A stretch of DNA of 32,709 bases from the NCBI RefSeq assembly GCF_001468465.1, contig NZ_LNSA01000043.1:1-32709 (forward strand), given 5' to 3'. Position 1 is the stretch's first letter. Every line of letters begins with the position of its first letter. Of the stretch, positions 8,734 through 16,733 are shown piece by piece. The notes beneath the pieces are model-generated. The model ran no database searches, was not told the DNA's origin, and saw only the letters and a program-made list of their open reading frames with translations. The stretch comes from Sphingopyxis sp. H115 (GTDB taxonomy: Bacteria; Pseudomonadota; Alphaproteobacteria; Sphingomonadales; Sphingomonadaceae). Position numbers and translations under genes: made by a program.

Positions 8734-9240
8734 TTAATCCTCGTCCGCATATGGATTGGCGATGCCCAGCGATGCAAGCGCTTTCACCTCGAGGGCCTCC
8801 ATCGCGGCGGCCGAGGCGTCGCCCATATGGTCGTAGCCGACAAGATGCAGAGTGCCGTGGACGATCAGGTGCGTCGCATGGTCCGCCAGCGAAATCCCCT
8901 TCTCTCCCGCCTCGCGCGCGCAGGTTTCACGCGCGAGCACGATGTCGCCAAGCAGAATCTCGCCGTCATCGCTGTTCGACAGGCTTTCGAGCAGATCGGG
9001 CTGGACCTGCGGAAAGGACAGCACGTTGGTCGGCTTGTCCTTGCCGCGGAAATCGCGGTTCAGGTCGTGCACCTCGTCGTCGCCCGTCAGGCGGATCGCA
9101 ATCTCGACCAGCGGCGCCGCGTCGGCGAGGCTCGCAAAAGGCGTCAGCGCAAGCGCCGCCGCCGCCGCCTCGGCGGCTCGCGCTTCCCAGTCGAGCGCAT
9201 CGGGCCAAGGCTGCGCCTCGTGCGTTTCGACGCTCAGCAT
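8734..9240 (-). CDS. ybeY: YbeY: endoribonuclease in rRNA maturation
   Basis: Single-strand metal-dependent endoribonuclease needed for 16S rRNA 3' processing and ribosome quality control. The zinc-binding signature is HGTLHLVGYDH, with His128, His132 and His138 in the 168-residue form. The usual FRGKDKPTNVLSFP segment precedes it. The start is uncertain: ATG at 9240 (MLSVETHEAQPW) matches the usual N-terminus of homologues but has no good ribosome site; a GTG at 9276 would add 12 residues. The gene is normally coupled to phoH, but here phoH is 9.5 kb away, so it must rely on another promoter, perhaps the AT-rich stretch at 9283-9305. Confidence 0.92.
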   Translation of the reverse strand: MLSVETHEAQPWPDALDWEARAAEAAAAALALTPFASLADAAPLVEIAIRLTGDDEVHDLNRDFRGKDKPTNVLSFPQVQPDLLESLSNSDDGEILLGDIVLARETCAREAGEKGISLADHATHLIVHGTLHLVGYDHMGDASAAAMEALEVKALASLGIANPYADED

Positions 9241-9392
9241 GCGAAGCGGCGCCGGCAAAGAATGGCGGAAAACCACCTAACTTCATTCGCAAATTGCATA
9301 TATTTGGCCGCAGCGGTCCTGAGGAAGAGAATTCTGCGACGCTATCGCGGCGTGGCAATGTAGGACAGCGAAAAGTTCGGATCGTCCTTAAG

Positions 9393-10814
9393 TCATTGGG
9401 GCGCCGGCGCGCATTGGCTCCTGTCTCCGGCGCGGCAGGCGGCCGCGGCGGCTTCCCATTTGGCCTGTGCTTCCCGTGCCTTGCGCTCATTTTCGGCAAT
9501 CAGCGCCTCGCGATCGGCCAGCGCCTTGCGATAGGCCGCTTCCTTTGCTGCCTGTTCGTCGGCGATTCGTTTTTTCTGCGCCTCATATTCGGCAATCTCG
9601 CGCTTCGCGGTCGCCGCCTGCTGCGCGTTGAGCGAGCTCGTCGCCGCCTGCTCCTCGGCCGATGGCGCCGTCGGCACCGCGGCCGCCGCCTCGGGCTTCG
9701 CAGGCGTCGCCGCGCCGTCGCGGGTGTAGAACAGGCTCGATCCGCTTTCGGTCATGCGTCTTTTCATCGGATCGATGGTTAGCGTGCAGGCGCGTTCGCG
9801 GCGGACGACAGTACCGCTCGCCGTGCGGTCATAGGTCGCACAGGTCGCCTTGAGCTTGCAGCTGCGGTCGCCGCCCTCGCGGTAAATACCGGTAAACTTG
9901 GTCTGCCCCTTGGGCCACCAGCCCTCGGGATGGTTGAACAGCAGCGCGTTGCCGCCCGGACCGTTCTTGAACACATGGACCCCGGAGATGATGATATTCG
10001 CCCCGTCGCTGCGCCGCCACACGCGCTCGACATCCTCGCGGCCGCACGTCATCTCGGCGGGCGTCGGCGTCGTGCGCGTCCACACGCGATCGGAGACGAA
10101 CATCTGCGGCCCGCCCTCGACCCTAAGCGTATTTTTCGCCGGGTCGATGACCAGCTTGCACGCGTTGGCCGACGACAGGTTCGATCCGCATTGCGCGTCG
10201 AAGGTGCAGCTGTCCCCGACCTGCCGGATCCGCGAGGCGACGACCGTGCCGTCGCCATAGGGCGCCGACGCGAAACCGCGCGTCGACCCGACGGGCGCGC
10301 TGGCGCCGCGTTCGGTCGCAAAGACGATCTGCACCTGCGCCTTTTGCCCGCCCTCGCCCTTGCGCTGCCACGCGCCGAGATAGCTGTCGGATTTGCATCG
10401 CTGCGGCGCGGCAACCGCAGCGGACTTCAATAGCATCGTCCCCTTGCTCGGCTCTCCGGTTTCTCCACAAACGTCCAAGGTTACAGAATCGACGGCGAAG
10501 CCCTTGAGTTCGGCGAGCTGTCTGGCTCGATCCCTATGTTGGACGCAGCTGACATTGGTCAGAAAGGCATAGCTTTCCCATACCACCATCCGCGTCCGTC
10601 CGTTAACCTCGTCCGCGATCTTTATAATGGTGCGACCGGCCGGCGTGTCCGCTTCATAGGTTGTCGCTGGAACTTTTCCCCCCGCAGTTACGATAGCGTC
10701 GGGTTTTCCGTCCGAGACTTTGACGAATTCGAGAAGCTTATTCTCCTGCCCCTGCGCCAACACCGCTGCGGCCGCACTTGCGAATCCCAACATCGCCACA
10801 GCACGTCTCCGCAT
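9393..10814 (-). CDS. Secreted protein with internal duplication and C-terminal coiled coil
   Basis: Not a family I recognise. The 473-residue product begins with a signal peptide (MRRRAVAMLGFASAAAAVLAQ) and is probably periplasmic. Two related units follow at about 140-248 and 257-366. Each starts with a cysteine near a W-R segment and has a Cys-X5-Cys pair 62-63 residues on (203/209 and 319/325), then another cysteine in AC-L-IDP-K context (219 and 343) and a closing Thr-Arg. Residues 27-130 form a separate N-terminal region with C90 and C116. From 386 to 455 there is a long Ala/Glu/Lys-rich segment that looks like a coiled coil, then a Cys460/Cys468 pair and a Pro-rich end. A cell-envelope stress or scaffold role would be conceivable, but nothing shows it. 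It lies between the ECF41 sigma gene and ybeY, all on the minus strand. Confidence 0.8.
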   Translation of the reverse strand: MRRRAVAMLGFASAAAAVLAQGQENKLLEFVKVSDGKPDAIVTAGGKVPATTYEADTPAGRTIIKIADEVNGRTRMVVWESYAFLTNVSCVQHRDRARQLAELKGFAVDSVTLDVCGETGEPSKGTMLLKSAAVAAPQRCKSDSYLGAWQRKGEGGQKAQVQIVFATERGASAPVGSTRGFASAPYGDGTVVASRIRQVGDSCTFDAQCGSNLSSANACKLVIDPAKNTLRVEGGPQMFVSDRVWTRTTPTPAEMTCGREDVERVWRRSDGANIIISGVHVFKNGPGGNALLFNHPEGWWPKGQTKFTGIYREGGDRSCKLKATCATYDRTASGTVVRRERACTLTIDPMKRRMTESGSSLFYTRDGAATPAKPEAAAAVPTAPSAEEQAATSSLNAQQAATAKREIAEYEAQKKRIADEQAAKEAAYRKALADREALIAENERKAREAQAKWEAAAAACRAGDRSQCAPAPQ

Positions 10815-10928
10815 CGTTTAGCCCCCTTATTCCCCAATACCCGTCATCACGATGTGCTCGCCGCTTTCTTAACCGACGGGCGGCTGATCCATGAAACCCT
10901 AGCGACAGCTTCCGCGCGCGCAATAACG

Positions 10929-11804
10929 CTAGTGCATATGCCGAAGTTTTTCGGGGTTTCGCATCACATAGATGCCGGTGACCTTGCCGTCCTCGATCTC
11001 AAGCGCGGTCGTCTGAAACTCGCCGTCGGCTTCGCGCGTGACGAAGCCCGGCAGGCCGTTGATCATGCCGGTGTGGACAAGCGTCGAGCCATATTTGCCG
11101 AACAGCACCGCCAGGCTGCGATGCAGTTTCAGCACGATATCATGGCCAAGAACGGGCCCCATGGCGGCGGGTCGTTTGCCGCCACCGTCGGCCCACATGC
11201 CGACATCGGCGGCGAGCAATGCGCCGAGCGCGCCCATGTCGCCGCTGCGCGATGCCGCAAAAAAGGCGTTGGCGATTTCGAGCCCCTTTTCCTTTTCGAG
11301 CTTGTAGCGCGGCCGCGCCTCGCGGACGTGGGTGCGGGCGCGCGCGGCGAGCTGGCGCGTCGCGGCGGGATCGCGGTCGATTGTCCTGGCGACCTCGTCG
11401 AACTCGACGCCGAATACGTCGTGGAGCAGGAAGGCGGCGCGTTCGAGCGGGGAGAGCCGTTCGAGCGCGAGCATCAGCGGCAACGTGACATCATCCTCTT
11501 CCTCCTCCTCGACCAGCGGGTCGGGAAGCCAGGGGCCGACATAGGTCTCGCGCTGCGCGCGTGCTGATTTGAGCTGGTCGAGGCAGAGCCGCGTGACGGT
11601 GCGGCGGAGGAAGGCCGCGGGCTCACGCACCGCGCCGCGGTCGGTGCCGAGCCAGCGGATGAAGGCGTCCTGCACCACATCCTCGGCATCGGCGACCGAA
11701 CCGAGCATGCGATAGGCGACACGCGTGAGCAGCGGACGCAGCGGGTCGAAACTGACCGCCGCGTCCGCCGCATCGACGCCGCTGCGGATGCCTTCCGGCG
11801 TCAT
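10929..11804 (-). CDS. ECF41-type sigma factor with SnoaL-like C-terminal domain
   Basis: Extracytoplasmic-function RNA polymerase sigma factor of 291 residues. Region 2 spans about 22-85 (YRMLGSVADAEDVVQDAF) and region 4 about 108-165. A C-terminal SnoaL/NTF2-like domain (about 172-291) replaces a separate anti-sigma factor. The three ECF41 hallmarks are present: the WLPEP-like linker (WLPDP, 92-96), DGGGK at 206-210 and an NPDK-like motif (NPEK, 283-286). The ATG at 11804 overlaps the stop of the upstream AhpD-like gene (TGATG), so the two are translationally coupled. ECF41 genes typically sit beside a carboxymuconolactone decarboxylase, oxidoreductase or epimerase gene, exactly as here. 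The promoter upstream of the pair matches the ECF41 consensus, so autoregulation is likely. Confidence 0.93.
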   Translation of the reverse strand: MTPEGIRSGVDAADAAVSFDPLRPLLTRVAYRMLGSVADAEDVVQDAFIRWLGTDRGAVREPAAFLRRTVTRLCLDQLKSARAQRETYVGPWLPDPLVEEEEEDDVTLPLMLALERLSPLERAAFLLHDVFGVEFDEVARTIDRDPAATRQLAARARTHVREARPRYKLEKEKGLEIANAFFAASRSGDMGALGALLAADVGMWADGGGKRPAAMGPVLGHDIVLKLHRSLAVLFGKYGSTLVHTGMINGLPGFVTREADGEFQTTALEIEDGKVTGIYVMRNPEKLRHMH

Positions 11805-12262
11805 CAGGCGGCTTTCACGACGGCGCCGTTTTCGTACCAGAGGTCGAAACCGACCGCGATACGGTTCCAGCCATTGATGACGTTGATCATCACGGTCAGG
11901 TTCACCTGTTCCTCCGGGGTGAAATGCGCCTCGAGCGCGTCCTTCGCCGCCTTCTGTGTGTGCCCTTCGGACAGCTTGGTCAAGGCGTCGGTCCAGGCGA
12001 GCGCGGCGCGTTCGCGGGGCGTATAGACAGGCGCTTCGTGCCAGGCGGCAAGCAGGTAGATGCGCTGTTCGGTCTCGCCATGCGCGCGCGCGTCGATGCT
12101 GTGCATGTTGATGCAATTGGCGCAGCCGTTCAGGATCGACGCGCGGATCTTCACCAGCTCGACGAGCGTCTTGTCGAGGCTCTTTTCGGCGGCCATGCTG
12201 GCGGCCATCCAATGTTTCATCAGCGTCGGGGCGGCTGCGAAGGGGTCGGTTACCTTGGTCAT
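11804..12262 (-). CDS. AhpD-like carboxymuconolactone decarboxylase family protein
   Basis: A 152-residue protein of the carboxymuconolactone decarboxylase (CMD/AhpD-like) family. It carries the redox motif CANC (Cys47, Cys50) followed by His54, as in AhpD-type peroxidase partners and alkylhydroperoxidase-like proteins, which suggests thiol-based reduction of peroxides or other small electrophiles. The ATG at 12262 has AGGAG seven bases upstream. It is the first gene of an operon with the ECF41 sigma factor and is the standard partner of that group. The natural substrate is unknown for this whole partner family. Confidence 0.9.
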   Translation of the reverse strand: MTKVTDPFAAAPTLMKHWMAASMAAEKSLDKTLVELVKIRASILNGCANCINMHSIDARAHGETEQRIYLLAAWHEAPVYTPRERAALAWTDALTKLSEGHTQKAAKDALEAHFTPEEQVNLTVMINVINGWNRIAVGFDLWYENGAVVKAA

Positions 12263-12294
12263 GTCATATCTCCTTTGTCGGACTGTGCTGACTT

Positions 12295-12321
12295 GACGAG
12301 CGACACGCGGCGGCTGTGACA
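12295..12321 (-). promoter_or_regulatory. ECF41-type promoter
   Basis: On the minus strand TGTCACA (12321-12315) is followed after exactly 16 bases by CGTC (12298-12295). This equals the published ECF41 consensus TGTCACA-N16-CGTC. Transcription would begin about 26 bases before the ATG of the AhpD-like gene. It reads into the AhpD-like/sigma pair. Confidence 0.88.
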
Positions 12322-12466
12322 TAGCGCGCAGATTTTTTCGTGGCGGGCGGCGGGAGGCGAGGAGCAATCGCTCGTTGGTATAGGGGAACGGGCCTGCGAT
12401 AGGAGTTGATGTCGGCCGGCGAAGCGCTAGCATCGCCGCTACCATTCGACAGGAGGGGGATCGGTC

Positions 12467-12844
12467 ATGAAGTTTCTCGATGGTTTCGGCGAACAGGCCT
12501 ACGCGTTGCTGCGGATCGTCGCAGGCCTGTTGTTCCTCGCGCATGGCGTGCAGAAATTCTTCAATTTCCCGGTCGCCTTCCCGATGCCGCTCAATCCGAT
12601 GCTGCAGGGCGCGGGCGCGATCGAGCTGATCGCGGGAGGCCTGATCGTCATCGGCCTGTTCACGCGCCCCGCGGCCTTTGTCGCCAGCGGCATGTCGGCG
12701 GTCGGCTATTGGATCGCACACGGTAGCAAGGGCCTGTATCCGATCGCCAATGGCGGCGAGACGATTGCGCTCTATTGCTTCCTCTTCCTGTTCATTGCGA
12801 CACGCGGCGCCGGGATCTGGAGCATCGACGGGGCCAGAAAATAG
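12467..12844 (+). CDS. DoxX-family membrane protein
   Basis: A 125-residue integral membrane protein of the DoxX family with four predicted membrane helices (about 12-30, 47-66, 68-86 and 98-114). The segment RIVAGLLFLAHGVQKF is typical. Some DoxX relatives belong to redox complexes such as thiosulfate:quinone oxidoreductase or associate with superoxide dismutase in other bacteria, but most have no known role. The start has a strong AGGAGGGGG site seven bases upstream. It is transcribed divergently from the AhpD-like/ECF41 pair and lies 84 bases before the OhrR-like gene, among other peroxide-linked genes. Confidence 0.85.
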   Translation: MKFLDGFGEQAYALLRIVAGLLFLAHGVQKFFNFPVAFPMPLNPMLQGAGAIELIAGGLIVIGLFTRPAAFVASGMSAVGYWIAHGSKGLYPIANGGETIALYCFLFLFIATRGAGIWSIDGARK

Positions 12845-12875
12845 TCCGGCGCTCGCGGCAGAATATGGGCCATGG

Positions 12876-12904
12876 TTGCGATTTAATCGCATACGATATA
12901 TATC
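12876..12904 (+). promoter_or_regulatory. Promoter and candidate operator of the OhrR-like gene
   Basis: TTGCGA (12876-12881), 17 bases and TATATC (12899-12904) form a sigma-70-like promoter in an AT-rich island. Two dyads overlap it: GCGATT-T-AATCGC at 12878-12890 and the perfect palindrome GATATATATC at 12895-12904. The arrangement suits autorepression by a dimeric MarR/OhrR protein. Confidence 0.55.
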
Positions 12905-12928
12905 ATGTGATATCCGATGGAGACGACC

Positions 12929-13387
12929 ATGCCCCCTGCTGCTCCGGCACCCGCCAAATCACGGCCGCTGTCGAATTTCCTGTGCTTTGCCGTCTATTCG
13001 GCCAATCTGGCCTTCGGCCGCGCCTATAAGCCGATCCTCGACGAGCTCGGGCTCACCTATACGCAATATATCGCGCTCGTCGCGCTGGCCGAGAAGGACG
13101 AGCAGACGGTTGGCGAACTTGGCGAGCGGCTGTTCCTCGAATCGAACACGCTGACCCCGATCCTGAAGAAGCTGGAATCGCTAGGCTTCGTCGCGCGCCG
13201 CCGCGATCCTGCCGACGAGCGGGTGGTGCGGATCAGCCTGCTTCCCGCCGGACAGACGCTGCTCGACAAGGATCCAGGCGCCATCCTGTTCGAGGCGACC
13301 GGCATGGGCCAAGAGATCGTACCGATGCAGCAGACGATCGCCGAACTGCGCGACAATCTGCTGCGCCACAGCCGCGGCAAGGGCTGA
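12929..13387 (+). CDS. OhrR-like MarR-family regulator
   Basis: Winged-helix transcription regulator of the MarR family, OhrR subgroup, about 152 residues. The N-terminal helix has Cys19 with Tyr23 and Tyr33 (NFLCFAVYSAN ... RAYKPIL). This is the same spacing as Cys15, Tyr19 and Tyr29 of Bacillus subtilis OhrR, where organic hydroperoxides oxidise the cysteine and release the operator. The recognition helix is around residues 62-86. I prefer the ATG at 12929 because GGAG lies six bases before it; ATG at 12917 would be almost at the predicted transcription start. There is no ohr gene nearby, so its targets may be itself, doxX or the AhpD-like/ECF41 pair. Only one conserved cysteine is seen, as in the one-Cys type. 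Confidence 0.85.
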   Translation: MPPAAPAPAKSRPLSNFLCFAVYSANLAFGRAYKPILDELGLTYTQYIALVALAEKDEQTVGELGERLFLESNTLTPILKKLESLGFVARRRDPADERVVRISLLPAGQTLLDKDPGAILFEATGMGQEIVPMQQTIAELRDNLLRHSRGKG

Positions 13388-13401
13388 TCGCCGGTACATT
13401 T

Positions 13402-13412
13402 GGGGGGGGGGG
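13402..13412 (+). repeat. G11 homopolymer
   Basis: Eleven consecutive G residues lie in the 74-base gap between the convergent OhrR-like and DUF6607-like genes. Such tracts are prone to slippage or to sequencing error. No rho-independent terminator with a T-run is evident here. Confidence 0.85.
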
Positions 13413-13461
13413 CGGCCCTTGCGGACTGCCCCAGCCCGAGGGCTTCACATGGTGAAGGTCG

Positions 13462-14439
13462 TCAGAGCGTGCGCGTGTTCGTTTCGATCAGCTTCTTTGC
13501 CTCAGCGATCGCCTTCGCGGTGGTCAGCTTCTTTTGCTGAACCTCGTCGGCCATTTCGAGCAAGCGGCCACTGATCACGGTGCCGGTGTCGGCCTTTTCG
13601 TCGATCGCAATGCCCCCCTTGGCCTGCGCCACGCGATCCCATTCGGCGCGCACCGCGGCCCAATATTCCTTGGTCGCGGCCCAATAATCGTCGGCGGCCT
13701 TCACATCATATTGGTCGTATTTGATATAGGTGTTGAGGACATATTCCTGCACGATCGGTACCAGCTTGCCGTCCTTCGTCCCCATCTTGATATTGTCCTG
13801 CCAGTGAATCCAGCCGTCGGGCGAGGGCTGGTGGCGGTTGATCGAGAGATAGCGGTCGTAGACGGGGCTCCGCACCGCATCGCGTCGCGCAAGCGGGCGC
13901 CACGTCCAACTCGAGCGCCAGCGGCGGATGCCGCCCTGCGTTTCGAACTGGCCCCAGCCCGCGTAACGCGGGCTGTCGTCCACCTGATAGACCGTCTGTG
14001 ACCAGCGGCCGGTGCGCATCCGTTCGGGGACGTCTTCCCACGCCCAGCTGTTGCGATCCGAATAGGCGAGGATCTTCACCGGCTCATATTCCCAATCCTG
14101 CCGCCAATGCTTGATCACGAAGCTCTTGTCGTCGTCGCCGGTGATGACGAGCATGTGCTGGAGCACGATCTTGCGGCCGGTGTCCTCGATCACGCGCACG
14201 ACCTCGTTGCCGCCCGAACGCTTGGGTTCGAGTATTTCGTAATCGGGGTCCCAGCGCGTCGATTCCTGCATGTTGAAGCTGACGCGGTAATTGCCCGCCA
14301 TCGCGAGGATGTCGGCGCGGTCCTGCTCGAAATTGGCGGCGGCGGCTTCGGCGGCAATCGGCGGGTGCGCCGAAGCGGCGACGGGCAGCGCGGTGGCGAG
14401 CAGCAGCAAGGCGGCCGCGATCTTGCGATAATCTTTCAT
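13462..14439 (-). CDS. DUF6607-like secreted protein
   Basis: A 325-residue protein with a clear signal peptide (MKDYRKIAAALLLL... ending ASA), so periplasmic or outer-membrane associated. The mature part contains segments such as GNYRVSFNMQE and a Trp/Tyr-rich core (KHWRQDWEYEP, RWRSSWTWRPL), which fit what I recall of the uncharacterised DUF6607 family. Start choice: the TonB-receptor stop TAA overlaps an ATG at 14460 (TAATG), but the ATG at 14439 has AAGGA about nine bases upstream and begins a cleaner signal peptide. Translation is coupled to the receptor, so it probably helps capture or release the same ligand. The C-terminal third is helical and Lys-rich. Confidence 0.72.
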   Translation of the reverse strand: MKDYRKIAAALLLLATALPVAASAHPPIAAEAAAANFEQDRADILAMAGNYRVSFNMQESTRWDPDYEILEPKRSGGNEVVRVIEDTGRKIVLQHMLVITGDDDKSFVIKHWRQDWEYEPVKILAYSDRNSWAWEDVPERMRTGRWSQTVYQVDDSPRYAGWGQFETQGGIRRWRSSWTWRPLARRDAVRSPVYDRYLSINRHQPSPDGWIHWQDNIKMGTKDGKLVPIVQEYVLNTYIKYDQYDVKAADDYWAATKEYWAAVRAEWDRVAQAKGGIAIDEKADTGTVISGRLLEMADEVQQKKLTTAKAIAEAKKLIETNTRTL

Positions 14440-14459
14440 CGGTGCAGTCCTTTTCATCA

Positions 14460-16691
14460 TTAGAAGCGGAAGCTCAGCGAGGCGCTCACATTGCGGCCGG
14501 GCTGAGTGTAGGCGTCGGTGACGGTCGAGGTGGACGCGAGCCCGCGCACATCGCTCCACCACGCATATTTTTCGTCGAGGATGTTGAAGACGCCGGCGCG
14601 CAGCGTCAGCCCCTCGACAATCCGAACGAAAGCGGTCGCGTCGAGGATGGTGAAGCCATCGGGGCGGTAGCATTCGGGCGTGCACAGCCCGTCGGTCCGC
14701 GACGCCTCCTTGCGCGCGCTGTGCGTCATGATCAGCTGGCCGCCGAAACGCCCGCTCTGCGGCTCGCGATAGCCGATGCCCGCGACGAGTTTGAGCGGGT
14801 CGATCGTCGACAGCGGCGCGCGCGTGCCGTCGGGCAATATCTCGTTGCCCTTCGCATAGGATAGGGCGAGCGTCGTATACAGGCCGGACGACGCTCGCCC
14901 CTCGAACCGCGCTTCAGCGCCTTTGACCCGGGCGCGGTCGAGATTCACGAATTGATAGACGGCGGGATCCGCGGGCGTGAAGCTGCCGCTCACCACTTCC
15001 TGGCTGATGAAATCCTTGTAACGCGCCGAAAAGGCGGTGACGTCGAGGCTGACATGATCGCTGGAAAAGCGGATGCCGCCCTCGAAGCTTTCGCTGCGTT
15101 CGGGGTCGAGATCTGGGTTCGGCGCCGAGGTGTAACCGAAGGCGAGATTTTCGAAGAACTGGTTGACCTGCCCCGGCTCGGGCGCCTTGAAGCCCGTTGC
15201 ATAATTGGCGAACAGCCGCACCGTGTCGGTGATCTTCCACAGCGCGCCGAACTTGGGCGACAGCCGCGAGCCGTCCTGCCCGGCACCGCTGAACGCCGGA
15301 AGCAGCGGGTCGTCGTCGGGCGACAAATCATACCAGTCGAAGCGCAGTGCCGGATAGAGGATCAGCCGGCCATCAGCGATGCTGATCTCGTCGCCCGCGA
15401 ACAGGCCGCCGCGCGTGAAGTCGGTGCTCGGGAAGGCGCGGGTGGGAAACACCTCGCCCGCGGGCGGGACGGTGCCGTCGCGCAAGCCCCGCTGGCGCGT
15501 CTTGCTGATGTCGCCGCCGAAGACGAGGCGATGCGCGATCGGCCCGGTCGCAAAATCGGCGCGCGCATCGGCCGAGGCACCGATGACGCGGTTTTCGAAG
15601 GTGTTGAGACGCGTGCGGTCGGCCGAAGGCGTGCGGTCTTCCTCGGTATATTGCCGGTCTTCGCCATCCTGCCAGTAGAGCGCGACCCGCGCGAAATCGA
15701 TCGCCCCCTCGCCTTCCCAGCTCCAGTCGAACGAAACGCGCTTGCGCTCGCCGCTGTCCCAGCCCTCGAGCCGGTCGACCGATGCGCCGAAGCTGCCCGG
15801 TCCGACGCCGGTCAGCCCGTTGGTGTAAAGCTCTGTGTCGAGATATTCGCCGGTCAGACGCAATTTATGGCCGTTCGCCGGGTCATAGACGATCCGCGCC
15901 AGCGCGGCGTTCGATTGGCCGTCCTGCGGATTGGGTTCGGTGCGCGCGGGGCCGGTTCCGCCGACCGTGCCCTTGTTGTCGAGCTCCTGCCAGTCGCGGC
16001 GCGTATAAGCGCCCATCACCGACCAGTCGCCGCTGCGCCCCGCAACGATCGCGGTTTCGCTGAATTCCTCGTCGGCGCTGCTATAGGCGGCGCGAAGGAG
16101 GCCGCCGACATTGCTGCCCGGCTGGATGAAATCGGCGGGATCGGCGGTGATGAAGCTGACCGCGCCCGCAAGACCGTCGCTGCCGTAGAGCGCCGACGAA
16201 GGGCCGCGCAGGATTTCGACCGACTTGATGAGACCCAAGTCGACATAGTCGCCGCGTCCCGATGCCTGAGCGCCGAAAGCAAAGCCGTCGGGAACGCGCA
16301 CGCCATCGACCTGGATCAGCACGCGGTTGCCGCCGATGCCGCGGATGTTGAAGCTGTCGTTACCGGCACGGCCGGTCGAACCGAGCGCGGCGCCGAAGCG
16401 CGCGGGCTGGCGCTGGACGCTGACGCCGGGCTCGAAGCGCACGAGGTCGCGGATGTCGGTGACGAGCTCGTCGGCGATCTGCTCGTCGCTCTTCACCGTG
16501 ATGGTGACCGGGATATCCTCGGCCCTGGCCGCGGTGCGCGTCGCGGTAACGACGATCTGGTTCTTGCGCGCGAGCCAGTAAGCGCCGTCGTCATCCTGTG
16601 CCATCGCGGGTTGTGCGGTCGCGGCGAGCGCGACGCCCAGCGCGCTGCCGACAGTGAGGCGGGACAGGAATGGCGAACGGTGGCTGGTCAA
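14460..16691 (-). CDS. TonB-dependent receptor, haem/haemoglobin type
   Basis: Outer-membrane active transporter of 743 residues. A signal peptide ends near AMAQ (residue 32), followed by a TonB-box-like IVVTATR (about 46-52), a plug domain with RGIGGNRVLIQVDGVRVPDG and ILRGPSSALYGSDGLAGAV, and a beta barrel closing with the C-terminal Phe of SLSFRF. It resembles the haemoglobin/transferrin/lactoferrin receptor family, with GFKAP and NPDL standing where haem receptors have FRAP and NPNL. The conserved haem-liganding histidine between these motifs is absent, so the ligand may be haem, another iron complex or something else. A cysteine pair (LCTPEC) sits near the end of the barrel. The promoter carries a palindromic operator, and the DUF6607-like gene follows with overlapping codons. 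Confidence 0.9.
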   Translation of the reverse strand: MTSHRSPFLSRLTVGSALGVALAATAQPAMAQDDDGAYWLARKNQIVVTATRTAARAEDIPVTITVKSDEQIADELVTDIRDLVRFEPGVSVQRQPARFGAALGSTGRAGNDSFNIRGIGGNRVLIQVDGVRVPDGFAFGAQASGRGDYVDLGLIKSVEILRGPSSALYGSDGLAGAVSFITADPADFIQPGSNVGGLLRAAYSSADEEFSETAIVAGRSGDWSVMGAYTRRDWQELDNKGTVGGTGPARTEPNPQDGQSNAALARIVYDPANGHKLRLTGEYLDTELYTNGLTGVGPGSFGASVDRLEGWDSGERKRVSFDWSWEGEGAIDFARVALYWQDGEDRQYTEEDRTPSADRTRLNTFENRVIGASADARADFATGPIAHRLVFGGDISKTRQRGLRDGTVPPAGEVFPTRAFPSTDFTRGGLFAGDEISIADGRLILYPALRFDWYDLSPDDDPLLPAFSGAGQDGSRLSPKFGALWKITDTVRLFANYATGFKAPEPGQVNQFFENLAFGYTSAPNPDLDPERSESFEGGIRFSSDHVSLDVTAFSARYKDFISQEVVSGSFTPADPAVYQFVNLDRARVKGAEARFEGRASSGLYTTLALSYAKGNEILPDGTRAPLSTIDPLKLVAGIGYREPQSGRFGGQLIMTHSARKEASRTDGLCTPECYRPDGFTILDATAFVRIVEGLTLRAGVFNILDEKYAWWSDVRGLASTSTVTDAYTQPGRNVSASLSFRF

Positions 16692-16708
16692 ATTTCTTCC
16701 CCTTTTTG

Positions 16709-16727
16709 ATTGCGATTGATTCGCAAT
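16709..16727 (-). promoter_or_regulatory. Palindromic operator, possible Fur-type box
   Basis: The 19-base element has 7-base arms ATTGCGA and TCGCAAT around a 5-base centre. It begins seven bases after the -10 box of the receptor promoter, so it covers the expected transcription start. A weaker copy (14 of 19 identical) lies at 16773-16791. Iron-receptor context and similarity to alphaproteobacterial Fur sites suggest iron repression; this is inference. Confidence 0.6.
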
Positions 16728-16733
16728 AGCGGC

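Noticed and set aside
7825..9363. 512-codon plus-strand frame opposite corC and ybeY
   Set aside because: It mirrors two well-supported genes and shows an Arg/Asp-rich shadow composition.
14952..16709. Long plus-strand open frame of 585 codons opposite the TonB receptor
   Set aside because: It is antisense to a full receptor with all motifs, has no family features and arises from high-GC codon bias.
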